DNA from: Youhaiella tibetensis
GTDB taxonomy: Bacteria > Pseudomonadota > Alphaproteobacteria > Rhizobiales > Devosiaceae
Length of the DNA stretch: 64,000 bases
Direction: 5' to 3'
NCBI RefSeq assembly: GCF_008000755.1
Contig: NZ_CP041690.1
Location: 868,001 to 932,000, forward strand
Part shown: positions 26,334-34,295 of the stretch, piece by piece
How positions within the stretch are numbered: the stretch's first letter is position 1
How the letters are laid out: each line of letters starts with the position of its first letter
Made by a program: the position numbers and the translations under genes
The notes under the pieces: model-generated
Told to the model about the DNA's origin: nothing
What the model saw: only the letters and a program-made list of their open reading frames with translations
The model's database searches: none

Positions 26334-26388
26334 CCGGCCATCGGGGGCAGCCGGTATCGCCCCCACGGCTTGAAAGGACTGCACGGCC

Positions 26389-27372
26389 ATGAGCAAGGGT
26401 TGGGGTATCGTACGGGGTTTGGCGGCCGCTGCCGCTGTGAGCATTGTGGCGGTCACCGCCAGCGCCGCCTGGGCGGCCGACGTCAAGATCGCCATGATCC
26501 TGCCGGGCCCGATCACCGATAACGACTGGAACTCGGTCGGCTACAATGGCCTGCAGGAAGCGGCCAAGGAACTGGGCGTCGAAGTCGCCTACGCCGAGAA
26601 CGTCACCGACGCCGACGCCGAGCGCCTGCTTCGCGATTTCGCCTCGCGCGGCTATAACCTGATTTTCGCCCACTCGTTCTCGTTCGGTGACGCGGCCCTC
26701 AATGCCGCCGAGGATTTCCCCAACGTCACCTTCATGGCCGGCACCGCCGCCAGCCTTGCCGACAACCTGGGCACCTATTCGAACCCCGACTACCAGGGTG
26801 CCTACCTGGCCGGGATGCTCGCCGCCGGCGCCTCCAAGTCCGGCACGGTCGGCTGGGTCGGCGGCATGCCCGCTCCCAACATGCTGGCCAACCTGCACGC
26901 CTATGAAGCGGGCGCCGAAGAGGGCAAGCCCGGCACCAAGGTGCTGCACACCTTCATCGGCTCGTGGTTCGATCCCCCCAAGGCCAAGGAAGCCGCCATC
27001 GCCCAGACCGAGCAGGGCGCCGACGTGCTCTCCGCCCAGGGCGTGGGCGTCATCGATGCCGCCATCGCCAAGAACGTCTGGGCCCTCGGCGCCATGACCG
27101 ACCAGAACCACCTCGGCCCCAAGAACGTGCTGACCAGCGTCACCTGGAACCTCGGGCCGCTGGTGGTCGATGTCGCCAAGGCCGTAGAGGCGGGCACCTG
27201 GAAGAGCGAGAACTGGTCCTACGGCATTGCCAAGGGCTCGGTCGGTCTCGCCGATTTCCACGGCCTGGACTCCAACGTCGACCCCGTGGTCATGAAGCGC
27301 GTCAACGACAAGATCGAGGCCATCAAGGCCGGCTCCTTCGAGGTTCCGCTCGATACCTCCGCGGTTGAATGA
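26389..27372 (+). CDS. BMP family ABC transporter substrate-binding protein
   Basis: 327 residues with a Sec signal peptide (ending ...ASAAWA). The mature part matches the basic membrane protein (BMP/PnrA) family: VKIAMILPGPITDNDWNSVGYNGLQEAAKELG, RDFASRGYNLIFAHSFSFGDA, YQGAYLAGMLAAGASKSGTVGWVGG and ADVLSAQGVGVIDAAI. Members mostly bind nucleosides or purine-like ligands in the periplasm. The stop codon overlaps the start of the ATPase gene (ATGA). Ligand inferred, not shown. Confidence 0.92.
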   Translation: MSKGWGIVRGLAAAAAVSIVAVTASAAWAADVKIAMILPGPITDNDWNSVGYNGLQEAAKELGVEVAYAENVTDADAERLLRDFASRGYNLIFAHSFSFGDAALNAAEDFPNVTFMAGTAASLADNLGTYSNPDYQGAYLAGMLAAGASKSGTVGWVGGMPAPNMLANLHAYEAGAEEGKPGTKVLHTFIGSWFDPPKAKEAAIAQTEQGADVLSAQGVGVIDAAIAKNVWALGAMTDQNHLGPKNVLTSVTWNLGPLVVDVAKAVEAGTWKSENWSYGIAKGSVGLADFHGLDSNVDPVVMKRVNDKIEAIKAGSFEVPLDTSAVE

Positions 27373-28919
27373 GTTCCGCTGACCAATCCGTCCCAGCCGC
27401 CGGCCTCGCGCCGGCGGCTGTCGACATGCGCAATATCCGCGTGCAGTTCGGCCCCGTCATCGCCAATGACGCGGTCGATTTTGCCGTGCGCCCCGGCGAG
27501 ATCCACGCCCTCCTAGGCGAGAACGGCGCCGGCAAGACCACGCTCATGCGCATCCTCGCCGGGCTCCTGCAGCCGCAGGCCGGCGAAGTCCTCATCGATG
27601 GCAAGCCGGTTCACCTCGCCTCTGCGCTGGATGCGCAGGCCCATGGCATCGGCATGGTCCACCAGCATTTCATGCTGATCCCCACCATGACCGTCGCCGA
27701 AAACATTTCCATCGGTCTGCCGGGCGTCCGCCGCTGGTTCCCGCGCCTCGGGGACCTCGCCCGCGAGATCACCGCCTTCGGCAAGGCGCGCGGCCTCGAG
27801 ATCGACGCGAACGCCCTTGCCGGTTCGCTCTCCGTCGCCGGCCAGCAGCGCGCCGAAATCCTAAAGGCCCTCTATCGCGGCTCCAAGATCCTCATCCTCG
27901 ATGAGCCCACCGCGGTCCTCACCCCGCAGGAAGCGACCGGGCTTTTCGAAGTCCTGCGCGCACTCGCCGCTTCGGGCACTGCCATCATCTTCATCAGCCA
28001 CAAGCTGCACGAAGTCATGGCCGTCACCGACCGCATCACCGTGCTGCGCCGCGGCAAGGTCGCCGCCAGCTTCACCACCCGCGACACCAACGAGCGCGAA
28101 GTCGCCCGCGCCATGGTCGGGGCCGACGTGACGCTGCCCCAGCTCGATGAACCCGCCAACCAGAACGCCGCCCCGATCCTCGATCTCTCCGGCATCACCC
28201 TCAGGGACGATCGCGGCCTCACCCGCCTCGACGACGTGTCGCTGACCATCCGATCCGGCGAAATCGTCGGCATTGCCGGCGTCGATGGCAACGGCCAGCA
28301 GGAACTGGCCGAAACGGTGGTGGGCCTGCGCCGCGCCGAAGCCGGCGCCATCTCCATCGATGGCAAGCCGCTGGCTGCCGCGCCCGTTGCCGACCGCATT
28401 GCAGCCGGCCTTGCCCATATCCCCGAGGATCGCCACCGCACCGCGATCTTTTCGCCCATGTCCATCGCCGAGAACGCCGCGTCCGAAACCATCGGCGCGG
28501 CCCCGCTCTCGCGCTCCGGCCTCATCGATAACGGCGCCTTACGCGCCAATGCCCAGTCCATCGTCGACAATTTCGACGTCCGCTGCTCGGGCATCGAGCA
28601 GCCCATCGGCGAACTCTCCGGCGGCAATCAGCAGAAGGTCGTGCTCGGCCGCGCCATGAGCCGCGATCCGCGCGTCGTCGTCGCCGTCCAGCCCACGCGC
28701 GGCCTCGATATCGGCGCCACCGCCTTCCTCCACAACCAGCTGCTCGAAAGCCGCCGCAAGGGTGCCGCGGTTATGCTGGTCTCCACCGAACTCGATGAAA
28801 TCCTCGCGCTTTCCGATCGCATCGCGGTCATGTTCAAGGGCCGCATCATCGGCATCATCGCGCGCAAGGACGTCACCATGGAAAAGCTGGGCCTGATGCT
28901 CGCCGGCGAGTCTGCCTGA
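27369..28919 (+). CDS. BMP-type ABC transporter ATP-binding protein (tandem ATPase)
   Basis: 516 residues with two ATPase halves, as in YufO/NupO and ribose-type importers. The first half has Walker A GENGAGKTT, the Q-loop HQHFMLIPTMTVAENI and Walker B ILILDEPTAVLTPQE. The second half has a degenerate P-loop (GVDGNGQQELAE), the EDRHRTAIF region, the signature LSGGNQQKVVLGRAM and an altered Walker B (VVVAVQPTRGLD). It overlaps both neighbours by a few bases, so the four genes 26389-30921 form one tightly coupled operon. Confidence 0.94.
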   Translation: MSSADQSVPAAGLAPAAVDMRNIRVQFGPVIANDAVDFAVRPGEIHALLGENGAGKTTLMRILAGLLQPQAGEVLIDGKPVHLASALDAQAHGIGMVHQHFMLIPTMTVAENISIGLPGVRRWFPRLGDLAREITAFGKARGLEIDANALAGSLSVAGQQRAEILKALYRGSKILILDEPTAVLTPQEATGLFEVLRALAASGTAIIFISHKLHEVMAVTDRITVLRRGKVAASFTTRDTNEREVARAMVGADVTLPQLDEPANQNAAPILDLSGITLRDDRGLTRLDDVSLTIRSGEIVGIAGVDGNGQQELAETVVGLRRAEAGAISIDGKPLAAAPVADRIAAGLAHIPEDRHRTAIFSPMSIAENAASETIGAAPLSRSGLIDNGALRANAQSIVDNFDVRCSGIEQPIGELSGGNQQKVVLGRAMSRDPRVVVAVQPTRGLDIGATAFLHNQLLESRRKGAAVMLVSTELDEILALSDRIAVMFKGRIIGIIARKDVTMEKLGLMLAGESA

Positions 28920-29974
28920 TGATCGAAACCGTCCGCCGCACGCTCGTCGCGCGCAATCTCCTCTCGGGTATCCTCGCCGTGCTCCTGGCCCTCCTGGCCG
29001 GCGCGCTCCTCATCCTCGCCCTCGGCCGCGATCCCGTCGCCGCCTATGGCGCGCTGTTCTCGGCCTCGCTCGGCTCCACAAATGGCCTGGCCGAAACCGC
29101 CATCCGCACCGTGCCGCTGGCGCTGTGCGGCATCGGCATCGCGCTGGCCTTCAGGGCAGGGGTGTTCAATGTCGGCGCCGAAGGCCAGCTCTTCATCGGC
29201 GGCATCAGCGCCGCCTATGTCGGCACGCTTCTCGATGGCCAGCCGCAATTGCTCGCCCTCTCGCTCATGGCCGTAGCCGCTGCCATCGGCGGCGCCCTCT
29301 GGTCCGGCATCGCGGCGGTGCTGAAACTCCGCTTTCGGTCCGACGAGCTCATCACCACGATCATGCTCAACTACATCGGCATCTTCTTCGTGGGCTACCT
29401 GCTTCACGGCCCGCTGCACGATCCGGGCTCGGCCCTGGCGCAAACCGTCCGACTCGGCGCCGAAGCCCGTCTGCCGGTGCTCGTGCCCGGCACGCGCCTG
29501 CATTTCGGCATCGTCATCGCGGTGGCCGCCGCCTTCATCGCCCAGCTCTATCTCTGGCGCACCGTCGCGGGCTTCCGTCTGCGCGCCACCGGCCAGAACC
29601 CGCGCGCCGCCGAGAACGCCGGCATCAACGTGCGCCGCGTCATCGTGGTCGGTTTCCTCACCTGCGGCGCCCTGGCGGGTCTTGCCGGCTTCACCGAAGT
29701 CGCCGGCGTCCAGCGCCGCATGATCGAGAACCTGTCGCCCGGTTATGGCTATACCGCCATCATCGTGGCGCTGCTCGGCCAGACCAACCCTATCGGCGTG
29801 CTCTTCGCCGCCGCGCTTTTCGCGGCGCTCCAGGTCGGCTCCACCACCATGGAGTCCGCCGTCGGCGTGCCGTCCTCGCTCACCATGATCATCCAGGCCC
29901 TCGTCGTGCTTTTCCTCCTGGCGCAGAACGTCATGCCGCGCTTCCGGCGCAAGAAGACGGGAGCGACCGCATGA
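28919..29974 (+). CDS. BMP-type ABC transporter permease, first subunit
   Basis: 351 residues, strongly hydrophobic, matching the YufP/NupP permease class: AFRAGVFNVGAEGQLFIGGISAAYVG, RFRSDELITTIMLNYIGI, RATGQNPRAAENAGINV and SPGYGYTAIIVALLGQTNPIGV. It pairs with the next permease to form the nucleoside-type channel. The start codon overlaps the previous stop (TGATG). Confidence 0.93.
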   Translation: MIETVRRTLVARNLLSGILAVLLALLAGALLILALGRDPVAAYGALFSASLGSTNGLAETAIRTVPLALCGIGIALAFRAGVFNVGAEGQLFIGGISAAYVGTLLDGQPQLLALSLMAVAAAIGGALWSGIAAVLKLRFRSDELITTIMLNYIGIFFVGYLLHGPLHDPGSALAQTVRLGAEARLPVLVPGTRLHFGIVIAVAAAFIAQLYLWRTVAGFRLRATGQNPRAAENAGINVRRVIVVGFLTCGALAGLAGFTEVAGVQRRMIENLSPGYGYTAIIVALLGQTNPIGVLFAAALFAALQVGSTTMESAVGVPSSLTMIIQALVVLFLLAQNVMPRFRRKKTGATA

Positions 29975-30921
29975 TGGACCTCCTCAACAACGCCGTCCTC
30001 GCCGGCTTCATTGCCGCCAGCGTACGCATGGCCATCCCCATCCTGCTGGCCGCGATCGGCGGCATGTTCTCGGAGAAGTCGGGCGTCCTCAATATCGGCC
30101 TTGAGGGCATGATGCTGCTCGGCTGCTTTGTCGGCTTCGCCGCCGCCTATGCCTCGGGCTCGCTCCTCGTCGGGGTCCTCGCCGCCATCGTCGCGGGCGC
30201 GCTACTCGGCCTCGTCCTCGGCGTTTTCGCCGTCACCATCGGCTCCAACCAGGTGGTGGTCGGCATCGCAATCAACCTCCTGATGGTCGGCGTCACCGGA
30301 TTCTTCTTCCGGCTCTTTTTCGGCTCGGGCACCTCGTCCCCGCGCATCACCAATTTCCAGCCCATCGATTTCGGCGTTCTTGGGCAAATCCCCATCATCG
30401 GGCCGCTGCTCTTCCAGCACGATCCCTTGACCTATCTGGCGCTGCTCATCGTCGTCCTTGCCTGGGTGGTGATGCACCGCTCGACCGTCGGCCTCGCCAT
30501 CTCCGCCGCCGGCGAACATCCCGAGGCCGCCGAAACCCTCGGCCTCAACGTCCCCCGCATCCGCTACCTGTGCCTGCTCGCAGGCGGCGCGCTCGCCGGC
30601 CTCGGCGGCGCCTTCCTCTCGCTCAGCGCCACCGGCCTTTTCATCGACAACATGACCTCGGGCCGCGGCTATATCGCGCTCGCCATGCTGATCCTCGGCC
30701 GCCGCTACCCCTTCGGCATCCTCGCTGCCGCCCTGCTTTTCGGCGCCGCCGATGCGCTGCAGCTAAGGACTCAGTTGTTGCCCTGGAACATCCCGCTCCA
30801 GTTCCTGCTGATGCTGCCCTATGTGCTCACCATCGTGGTCCTGGCCATCGCCGCCGGCCGCACAGGAGCTCCGGCAGCCCTTGGCGCCCCTTTCCGGCGC
30901 CATAAGTCCGATGGCGCTTGA
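29971..30921 (+). CDS. BMP-type ABC transporter permease, second subunit
   Basis: 316 residues starting at the ATG at 29971, which overlaps the previous stop codon; the open frame extends further left only as a shadow. It matches YufQ/NupQ: AAIGGMFSEKSGVLNIGLEGMMLLG, GSNQVVVGIAINLLMVGVTGF, EHPEAAETLGLNVPRIRYL and GRGYIALAMLILGRRYPFG. It is the last gene of the operon. The 216 bases that follow are relatively AT-rich and contain no clear gene. Confidence 0.93.
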   Translation: MMDLLNNAVLAGFIAASVRMAIPILLAAIGGMFSEKSGVLNIGLEGMMLLGCFVGFAAAYASGSLLVGVLAAIVAGALLGLVLGVFAVTIGSNQVVVGIAINLLMVGVTGFFFRLFFGSGTSSPRITNFQPIDFGVLGQIPIIGPLLFQHDPLTYLALLIVVLAWVVMHRSTVGLAISAAGEHPEAAETLGLNVPRIRYLCLLAGGALAGLGGAFLSLSATGLFIDNMTSGRGYIALAMLILGRRYPFGILAAALLFGAADALQLRTQLLPWNIPLQFLLMLPYVLTIVVLAIAAGRTGAPAALGAPFRRHKSDGA

Positions 30922-31137
30922 TCGGCTTTAACTGCCTGCTCTCAAAAGAGAATTTCGTCGCGGTGTTAAGTCGTCGCGGCGGATATACTCATTTTGGGTG
31001 GGTAGTGATTATTGTAAAAAGGATACACAACTATGGTTACCGATTGCATTGCTCGTGTTTCCTGGGGACCATCTCAGTGACTTGAGTTAGTGTTTCGGCG
31101 GGGGCATTTCACGCGAACATCCTCTTGCGTAGGAACC

Positions 31138-32496
31138 ATGCGTAAAAGTGTCTTAGGCCAGATATCGACCTGGGCCGTCCTTCCTGTGCTCACGGCAATG
31201 CCGGCGGCAGCGCAGGAGCAGCAGACCCAGGACGCCCAGGAAGCAGCACCGCTGATCTACAGTCAGTCCGGCGGTTTGATGCTCCTGACGCTGCCGGACC
31301 TTCCGTCCGGCGTGGTCGATAATGGCAACCCGACAGCCGGCACCGGCAACGAGACCATCGTGGGCATGATGGTCGGCATGGACCTTGGCAAGAAGCTGGG
31401 CAAGTTCGCCGGGTTCGATGTCATCGGAAACCTCTCCTTCTTCATCGGCACGGGCGAGCGCAACACCACGACCACCTCGGTGGTCAGCGGCTCGGGCACG
31501 GTGCAGATCGCATCCAACACGCAGAGCACCGCGGCGATCACGCTCGCGACCGATCCCAACGCCACCTCGGCCAGTTCGCAGGTGACGCTCAGCCTGCCGG
31601 GCGGCGGTGTCACTCAGACGCAGGCGGCCAAAACCATTCCCGGTGGCGGGGCGCAGACCGCCTTTGCGGTCGCGCTGACCACGGACAACACCGGCGCCGT
31701 CTTCAGCGGCGTCTCCACGGACGGCACGAACTCTCAGGCCTTTGCCTTCGGTGGCGCCGCCGATCCGAGCGGGCTCACCATCGTCGGCACCGGCGACCTG
31801 TCGGGCCTGCGCATCACCCAGCAATCGCTGCGCAGCGTGGTCTATATGGGCGCCGACGCCTCGGTGGGCCTGTCCCCGCCGAGCATGGATTCGACCTCCT
31901 ATACGCCCTACCTCTCGGTGGGCTATCGCATGCTCAACCAGGAGATCAGTTCGCTGACCTCCTTCGACCTGCCGGCGCCATCGGGCACCAACGGGTTCCC
32001 GTTGCTCGGCCTGCAGCGTTACGAGCACCTCGATACCAACTACCTGGGTGGCGGCGTCGGCCTGTCGGTTTCCCATACGCTCGACAACAACATCACCTTC
32101 ACCGGTTCCGCCGAGGCGGGGCTGCGCGGGTTCGACGCCAAGTACAGTGGTCGCGACCTGGCGCTCTTCCCCATCAACAACGCCGGGCTCGAGTTGCAGC
32201 GGTTCGATGTGGGCCGCGCCACGGCCGAGGAAAAGGGCGTCGCCTGGTATGCCAAGGGCGAGGCGGGCCTCAACTTCCCGCTGGCGCCCAACCTGCTGCT
32301 CGGGTTCACCGGAACCGTCGAGTACCTCTCCAAGGTCCCGACCCTCGAGCGGTCGGCCCCGGTCGTGCAGGTGTCCGAATCGGGCGGCAGCTTCAATGCC
32401 ACCTATCCCTCGGGCGCCGGCCAGCAGTCGACGTCGATCTCGTTTGTGGATTCCTGGAATTTCGGGCTCAAGGCCACGCTCAGCGGCGCCTTCTAG
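31138..32496 (+). CDS. Putative outer-membrane beta-barrel protein
   Basis: 452 residues with a Sec signal peptide (MRKSVLGQISTWAVLPVLTAMPAAAQ). The mature protein is rich in Thr, Ser and Gly. Its central region (about 100-240) resembles passenger-like low-complexity sequence. The C-terminal half has alternating hydrophobic strands (YTPYLSVGYRML, LGGGVGLSVSHTL, FTGSAEAGLRGFD, YAKGEAGLNFPLAP, LLLGFTGTVEYL, SWNFGLKATLSGAF) and ends in Phe, as outer-membrane barrels do. I do not recognise the family. It converges with the csgH-like gene, so it is not in the curli operon, though it may share a surface-related role. Confidence 0.65.
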   Translation: MRKSVLGQISTWAVLPVLTAMPAAAQEQQTQDAQEAAPLIYSQSGGLMLLTLPDLPSGVVDNGNPTAGTGNETIVGMMVGMDLGKKLGKFAGFDVIGNLSFFIGTGERNTTTTSVVSGSGTVQIASNTQSTAAITLATDPNATSASSQVTLSLPGGGVTQTQAAKTIPGGGAQTAFAVALTTDNTGAVFSGVSTDGTNSQAFAFGGAADPSGLTIVGTGDLSGLRITQQSLRSVVYMGADASVGLSPPSMDSTSYTPYLSVGYRMLNQEISSLTSFDLPAPSGTNGFPLLGLQRYEHLDTNYLGGGVGLSVSHTLDNNITFTGSAEAGLRGFDAKYSGRDLALFPINNAGLELQRFDVGRATAEEKGVAWYAKGEAGLNFPLAPNLLLGFTGTVEYLSKVPTLERSAPVVQVSESGGSFNATYPSGAGQQSTSISFVDSWNFGLKATLSGAF

Positions 32497-32520
32497 GGGC
32501 GCGGCGGCCGGCTCGGTCGC

Positions 32521-32895
32521 TCAGTTGCGCGAGTCGTAGCGGCAGTCGATCTCGCCGCCATTCCACTCGATCACCAGATGCGCCACATAGAAGGCGCTCG
32601 GATCCATGTCGAGTGTTACCCGCCCCACTTCTTCCTCGCCGTCTCCCGCTCCGATCAGGAAATCGCCCGACTGCGTGATGTCCGACCGTCCGCTTGGTCC
32701 CTGCTTCTCGATCACGAAATGATAGGAGCCCTCGGCCGGTTCGGACGAGGACACCTTGCCCACAAGCTCGATCGATGAAGGTGTCTCAACCTTGACGATG
32801 TCGCAGTTCATGCTCTCAGCTCCGCTTGCTGACGCCAGGGGAGCGCTGAGGATGATGGTTGCGAGAGCGGCTCTTAGACTGGCGTGGTGCATCAT
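32521..32895 (-). CDS. csgH: CsgH-like curli assembly inhibitor
   Basis: 124 residues with a signal peptide (ASLRAALATIILSAPLASASGA). The mature region fits alphaproteobacterial CsgH, a periplasmic beta-sandwich that blocks premature curlin polymerisation. Features are a Cys near the N-terminus (MNCDIVKVE), GSYHFVIEKQG, SDITQSGDFLIGAG, VTLDMDPSAFYVAHLVIEWNGG and a second Cys near the end (IDCRY) for a disulfide. It is the third gene of a - strand operon behind two curlin-type genes, which strongly supports the call. The start was placed at the first of two adjacent Met codons (32895). Confidence 0.8.
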   Translation of the reverse strand: MMHHASLRAALATIILSAPLASASGAESMNCDIVKVETPSSIELVGKVSSSEPAEGSYHFVIEKQGPSGRSDITQSGDFLIGAGDGEEEVGRVTLDMDPSAFYVAHLVIEWNGGEIDCRYDSRN

Positions 32896-32999
32896 CTTGT
32901 TTTCAACTCCGCCCACGGTTGCCGCCGCTGTCCGGGGGATCTTAGAGCATTGGGCCCGCCACAGAGGGACGCCGGGCCGCAAAAAGGAAGTCCGAGCCC

Positions 33000-33350
33000 C
33001 TAGTCGGGGGCTCGGGGGGTTACCTGGATGGTATAGGTCGAGCTGCCCGAAGGCGTCGTCGAAGTCATGGTCCGGGTGCCCTCGTAATTGTGCGAGTTCA
33101 TCTGGATCACCGACAGGGTCTGGTTCGAGCCGGTAATGGACTGGCTGAACGTGTGGCCTTCGCCCGATTGCGCGACGGTCGTGAAGTTGAATGCGCCCGT
33201 CACGTTCACCGATGCAGCGTTATTGGTGCCGCTTTGCACGGTGACCGATACATTGCCGCCGAAGTTTCCCTTGACCGGAAGGCTGCCTGCGAAGGCCGGG
33301 ATCACTGGAAGACCCGCGGCCAGAACCGCAGCTAGAATCAAACGCCTCAT
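33000..33350 (-). CDS. Curlin-like minor subunit candidate
   Basis: 116 residues with a Sec signal peptide (MRRLILAAVLAAGLPVIPAFA). The mature part is rich in Ser, Thr, Asn, Gly and Gln with strand-like segments (NVSVTVQSGTNNAASVNV, TVAQSGEGHTFSQSITGSNQTLSVIQMN). The Q-x-G and N...Q spacing recalls curlin repeats in weaker form than in the upstream gene. It lies between the curlin gene and csgH, the position of a nucleator (CsgB-like) or other minor fibre protein. Exact subfamily uncertain. Confidence 0.65.
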   Translation of the reverse strand: MRRLILAAVLAAGLPVIPAFAGSLPVKGNFGGNVSVTVQSGTNNAASVNVTGAFNFTTVAQSGEGHTFSQSITGSNQTLSVIQMNSHNYEGTRTMTSTTPSGSSTYTIQVTPRAPD

Positions 33351-33440
33351 AGCACTTCTCCGTTTGAACTTGTCGGCTGGGAAGAAGCGGGAGGATGCGG
33401 GGGGAATAGCGGGGCGCGCTACCGCATCCTCCTGCCCAGG

Positions 33441-33866
33441 CTAGAAGTTCACCTGGACTGTGCTCGAGGTGTTTCCGGCACCAGACTGCGAGGTCTCGGA
33501 ATAGTTGCCATGGCCCATCTGGGTCGTGGAGGCACCATTACCGAACCCGCTCTGCCAGGTCCCGGACGCATTGTACTTGCCGGCCTGCACCGTCATGGCC
33601 TCGTTGCCCAGGCCTTCCTGGCCCGTATAGGTGTCGTTGTACTTGCCGACCTGGATGCTGCCAGAGGCATTGCCCAGGCCGTATTGTTCCACGGTGGCGT
33701 TGTTGCGCTTGCCGGTCTGATCGATGCCCGAGAAGTTGCTGCCAGCCTGGAAGGTCTGCTGGTTGTTCTGCCAGCCATGCTGGTTGACGATCGAGATGTT
33801 GCCAGCATAGGCGGCGCCCGAAGCGACCGCAAGGATGGCGGCGGCGCCGATAATGGTCTTGATCAT
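33441..33866 (-). CDS. csgA: Major curlin subunit (CsgA-like)
   Basis: 141 residues with a signal peptide (MIKTIIGAAAILAVASGAAYAG). The mature protein is built of about five imperfect repeats of 20-23 residues, each with Asn/Gln-Gly spacing such as NQHGWQNNQQTFQAG, IDQTGKRNNATVEQYGLGN and VQAGKYNASGTWQSGFGN. This is the curlin amyloid repeat. Such proteins are secreted through CsgG and polymerise into surface amyloid. It is the first gene of the operon with a curlin-like gene and csgH. A 7-bp hairpin (GCCGAAG-G-CTTCGGC, 33898-33912) lies in the leader. No csgG, csgE or csgF is in the window. Confidence 0.85.
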   Translation of the reverse strand: MIKTIIGAAAILAVASGAAYAGNISIVNQHGWQNNQQTFQAGSNFSGIDQTGKRNNATVEQYGLGNASGSIQVGKYNDTYTGQEGLGNEAMTVQAGKYNASGTWQSGFGNGASTTQMGHGNYSETSQSGAGNTSSTVQVNF

Positions 33867-34295
33867 TGGAAGTCTCCCTCAGGTGAAAAGCTGATGTGCC
33901 GAAGGCTTCGGCCACACCCAGAGGGCGGCAAACGCGCTGATTTTTCGAGCCGGAAGCCATACCGGCACAGTGGCGTAAATCCCCGGCGGCTAGGGCGTTT
34001 GCGCCGGTTGCGATCACATTCGTGGGATAGGTCCGTCATCTTCGCCGTCGCCCGGTATGACGTCCGGTGGAGGCATTACCCTTTGGCAGCCAGATGGTTG
34101 AACGGCATTCCGCCCCTGTCCGATGCCTCAAACCATGGGATACCCATACTAGACCAATCGGTCTGTTTGGCCCGAAACCGTTGATACAGCGCAATGACAG
34201 GCGTTTTGCCCCGTCCTAACGTCACCATACCCGAGGGCCGACAAAGAGCGGCGGGGTGGGGAAGGCGATACGACATCTCAGGGATGGGGGTTAAA
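33867..34295. other. Divergent promoter region between curli operon and LuxR-type regulator
   Basis: 429 bases without a convincing gene. It must hold the promoters for csgA (leftward) and the regulator (rightward), but no clear -35/-10 pair stands out. Identified elements are the hairpin at 33898-33912 in the csgA leader and the TAGACC-N4-GGTCTG dyad at 34150-34165. An in-frame upstream start of the regulator at 34194 is possible but has no ribosome-binding site. Confidence 0.7.
34150..34165. promoter_or_regulatory. TetR/NemR-type operator candidate
   Basis: TAGACCAATCGGTCTG is a 5-bp perfect dyad (AGACC-N4-GGTCT). It differs by one base from the NemR-box pattern TAGACC-N4-GGTCTA as I recall it. 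It lies between the curli operon and the LuxR-type gene; no TetR-family gene is in the window. Confidence 0.55.

Noticed and set aside
26208-26388. A riboswitch in the leader of the BMP-type importer
   Set aside because: The leader after the predicted start is under 60 bases, and I see no purine-riboswitch-like core. A simple promoter with a dyad explains the region.
33000-33012. A hairpin around the stop codon of the curlin-like gene as a terminator
   Set aside because: The stem includes the stop codon and the T-run begins too far from it. csgH follows on the same strand, so full termination there is unlikely.
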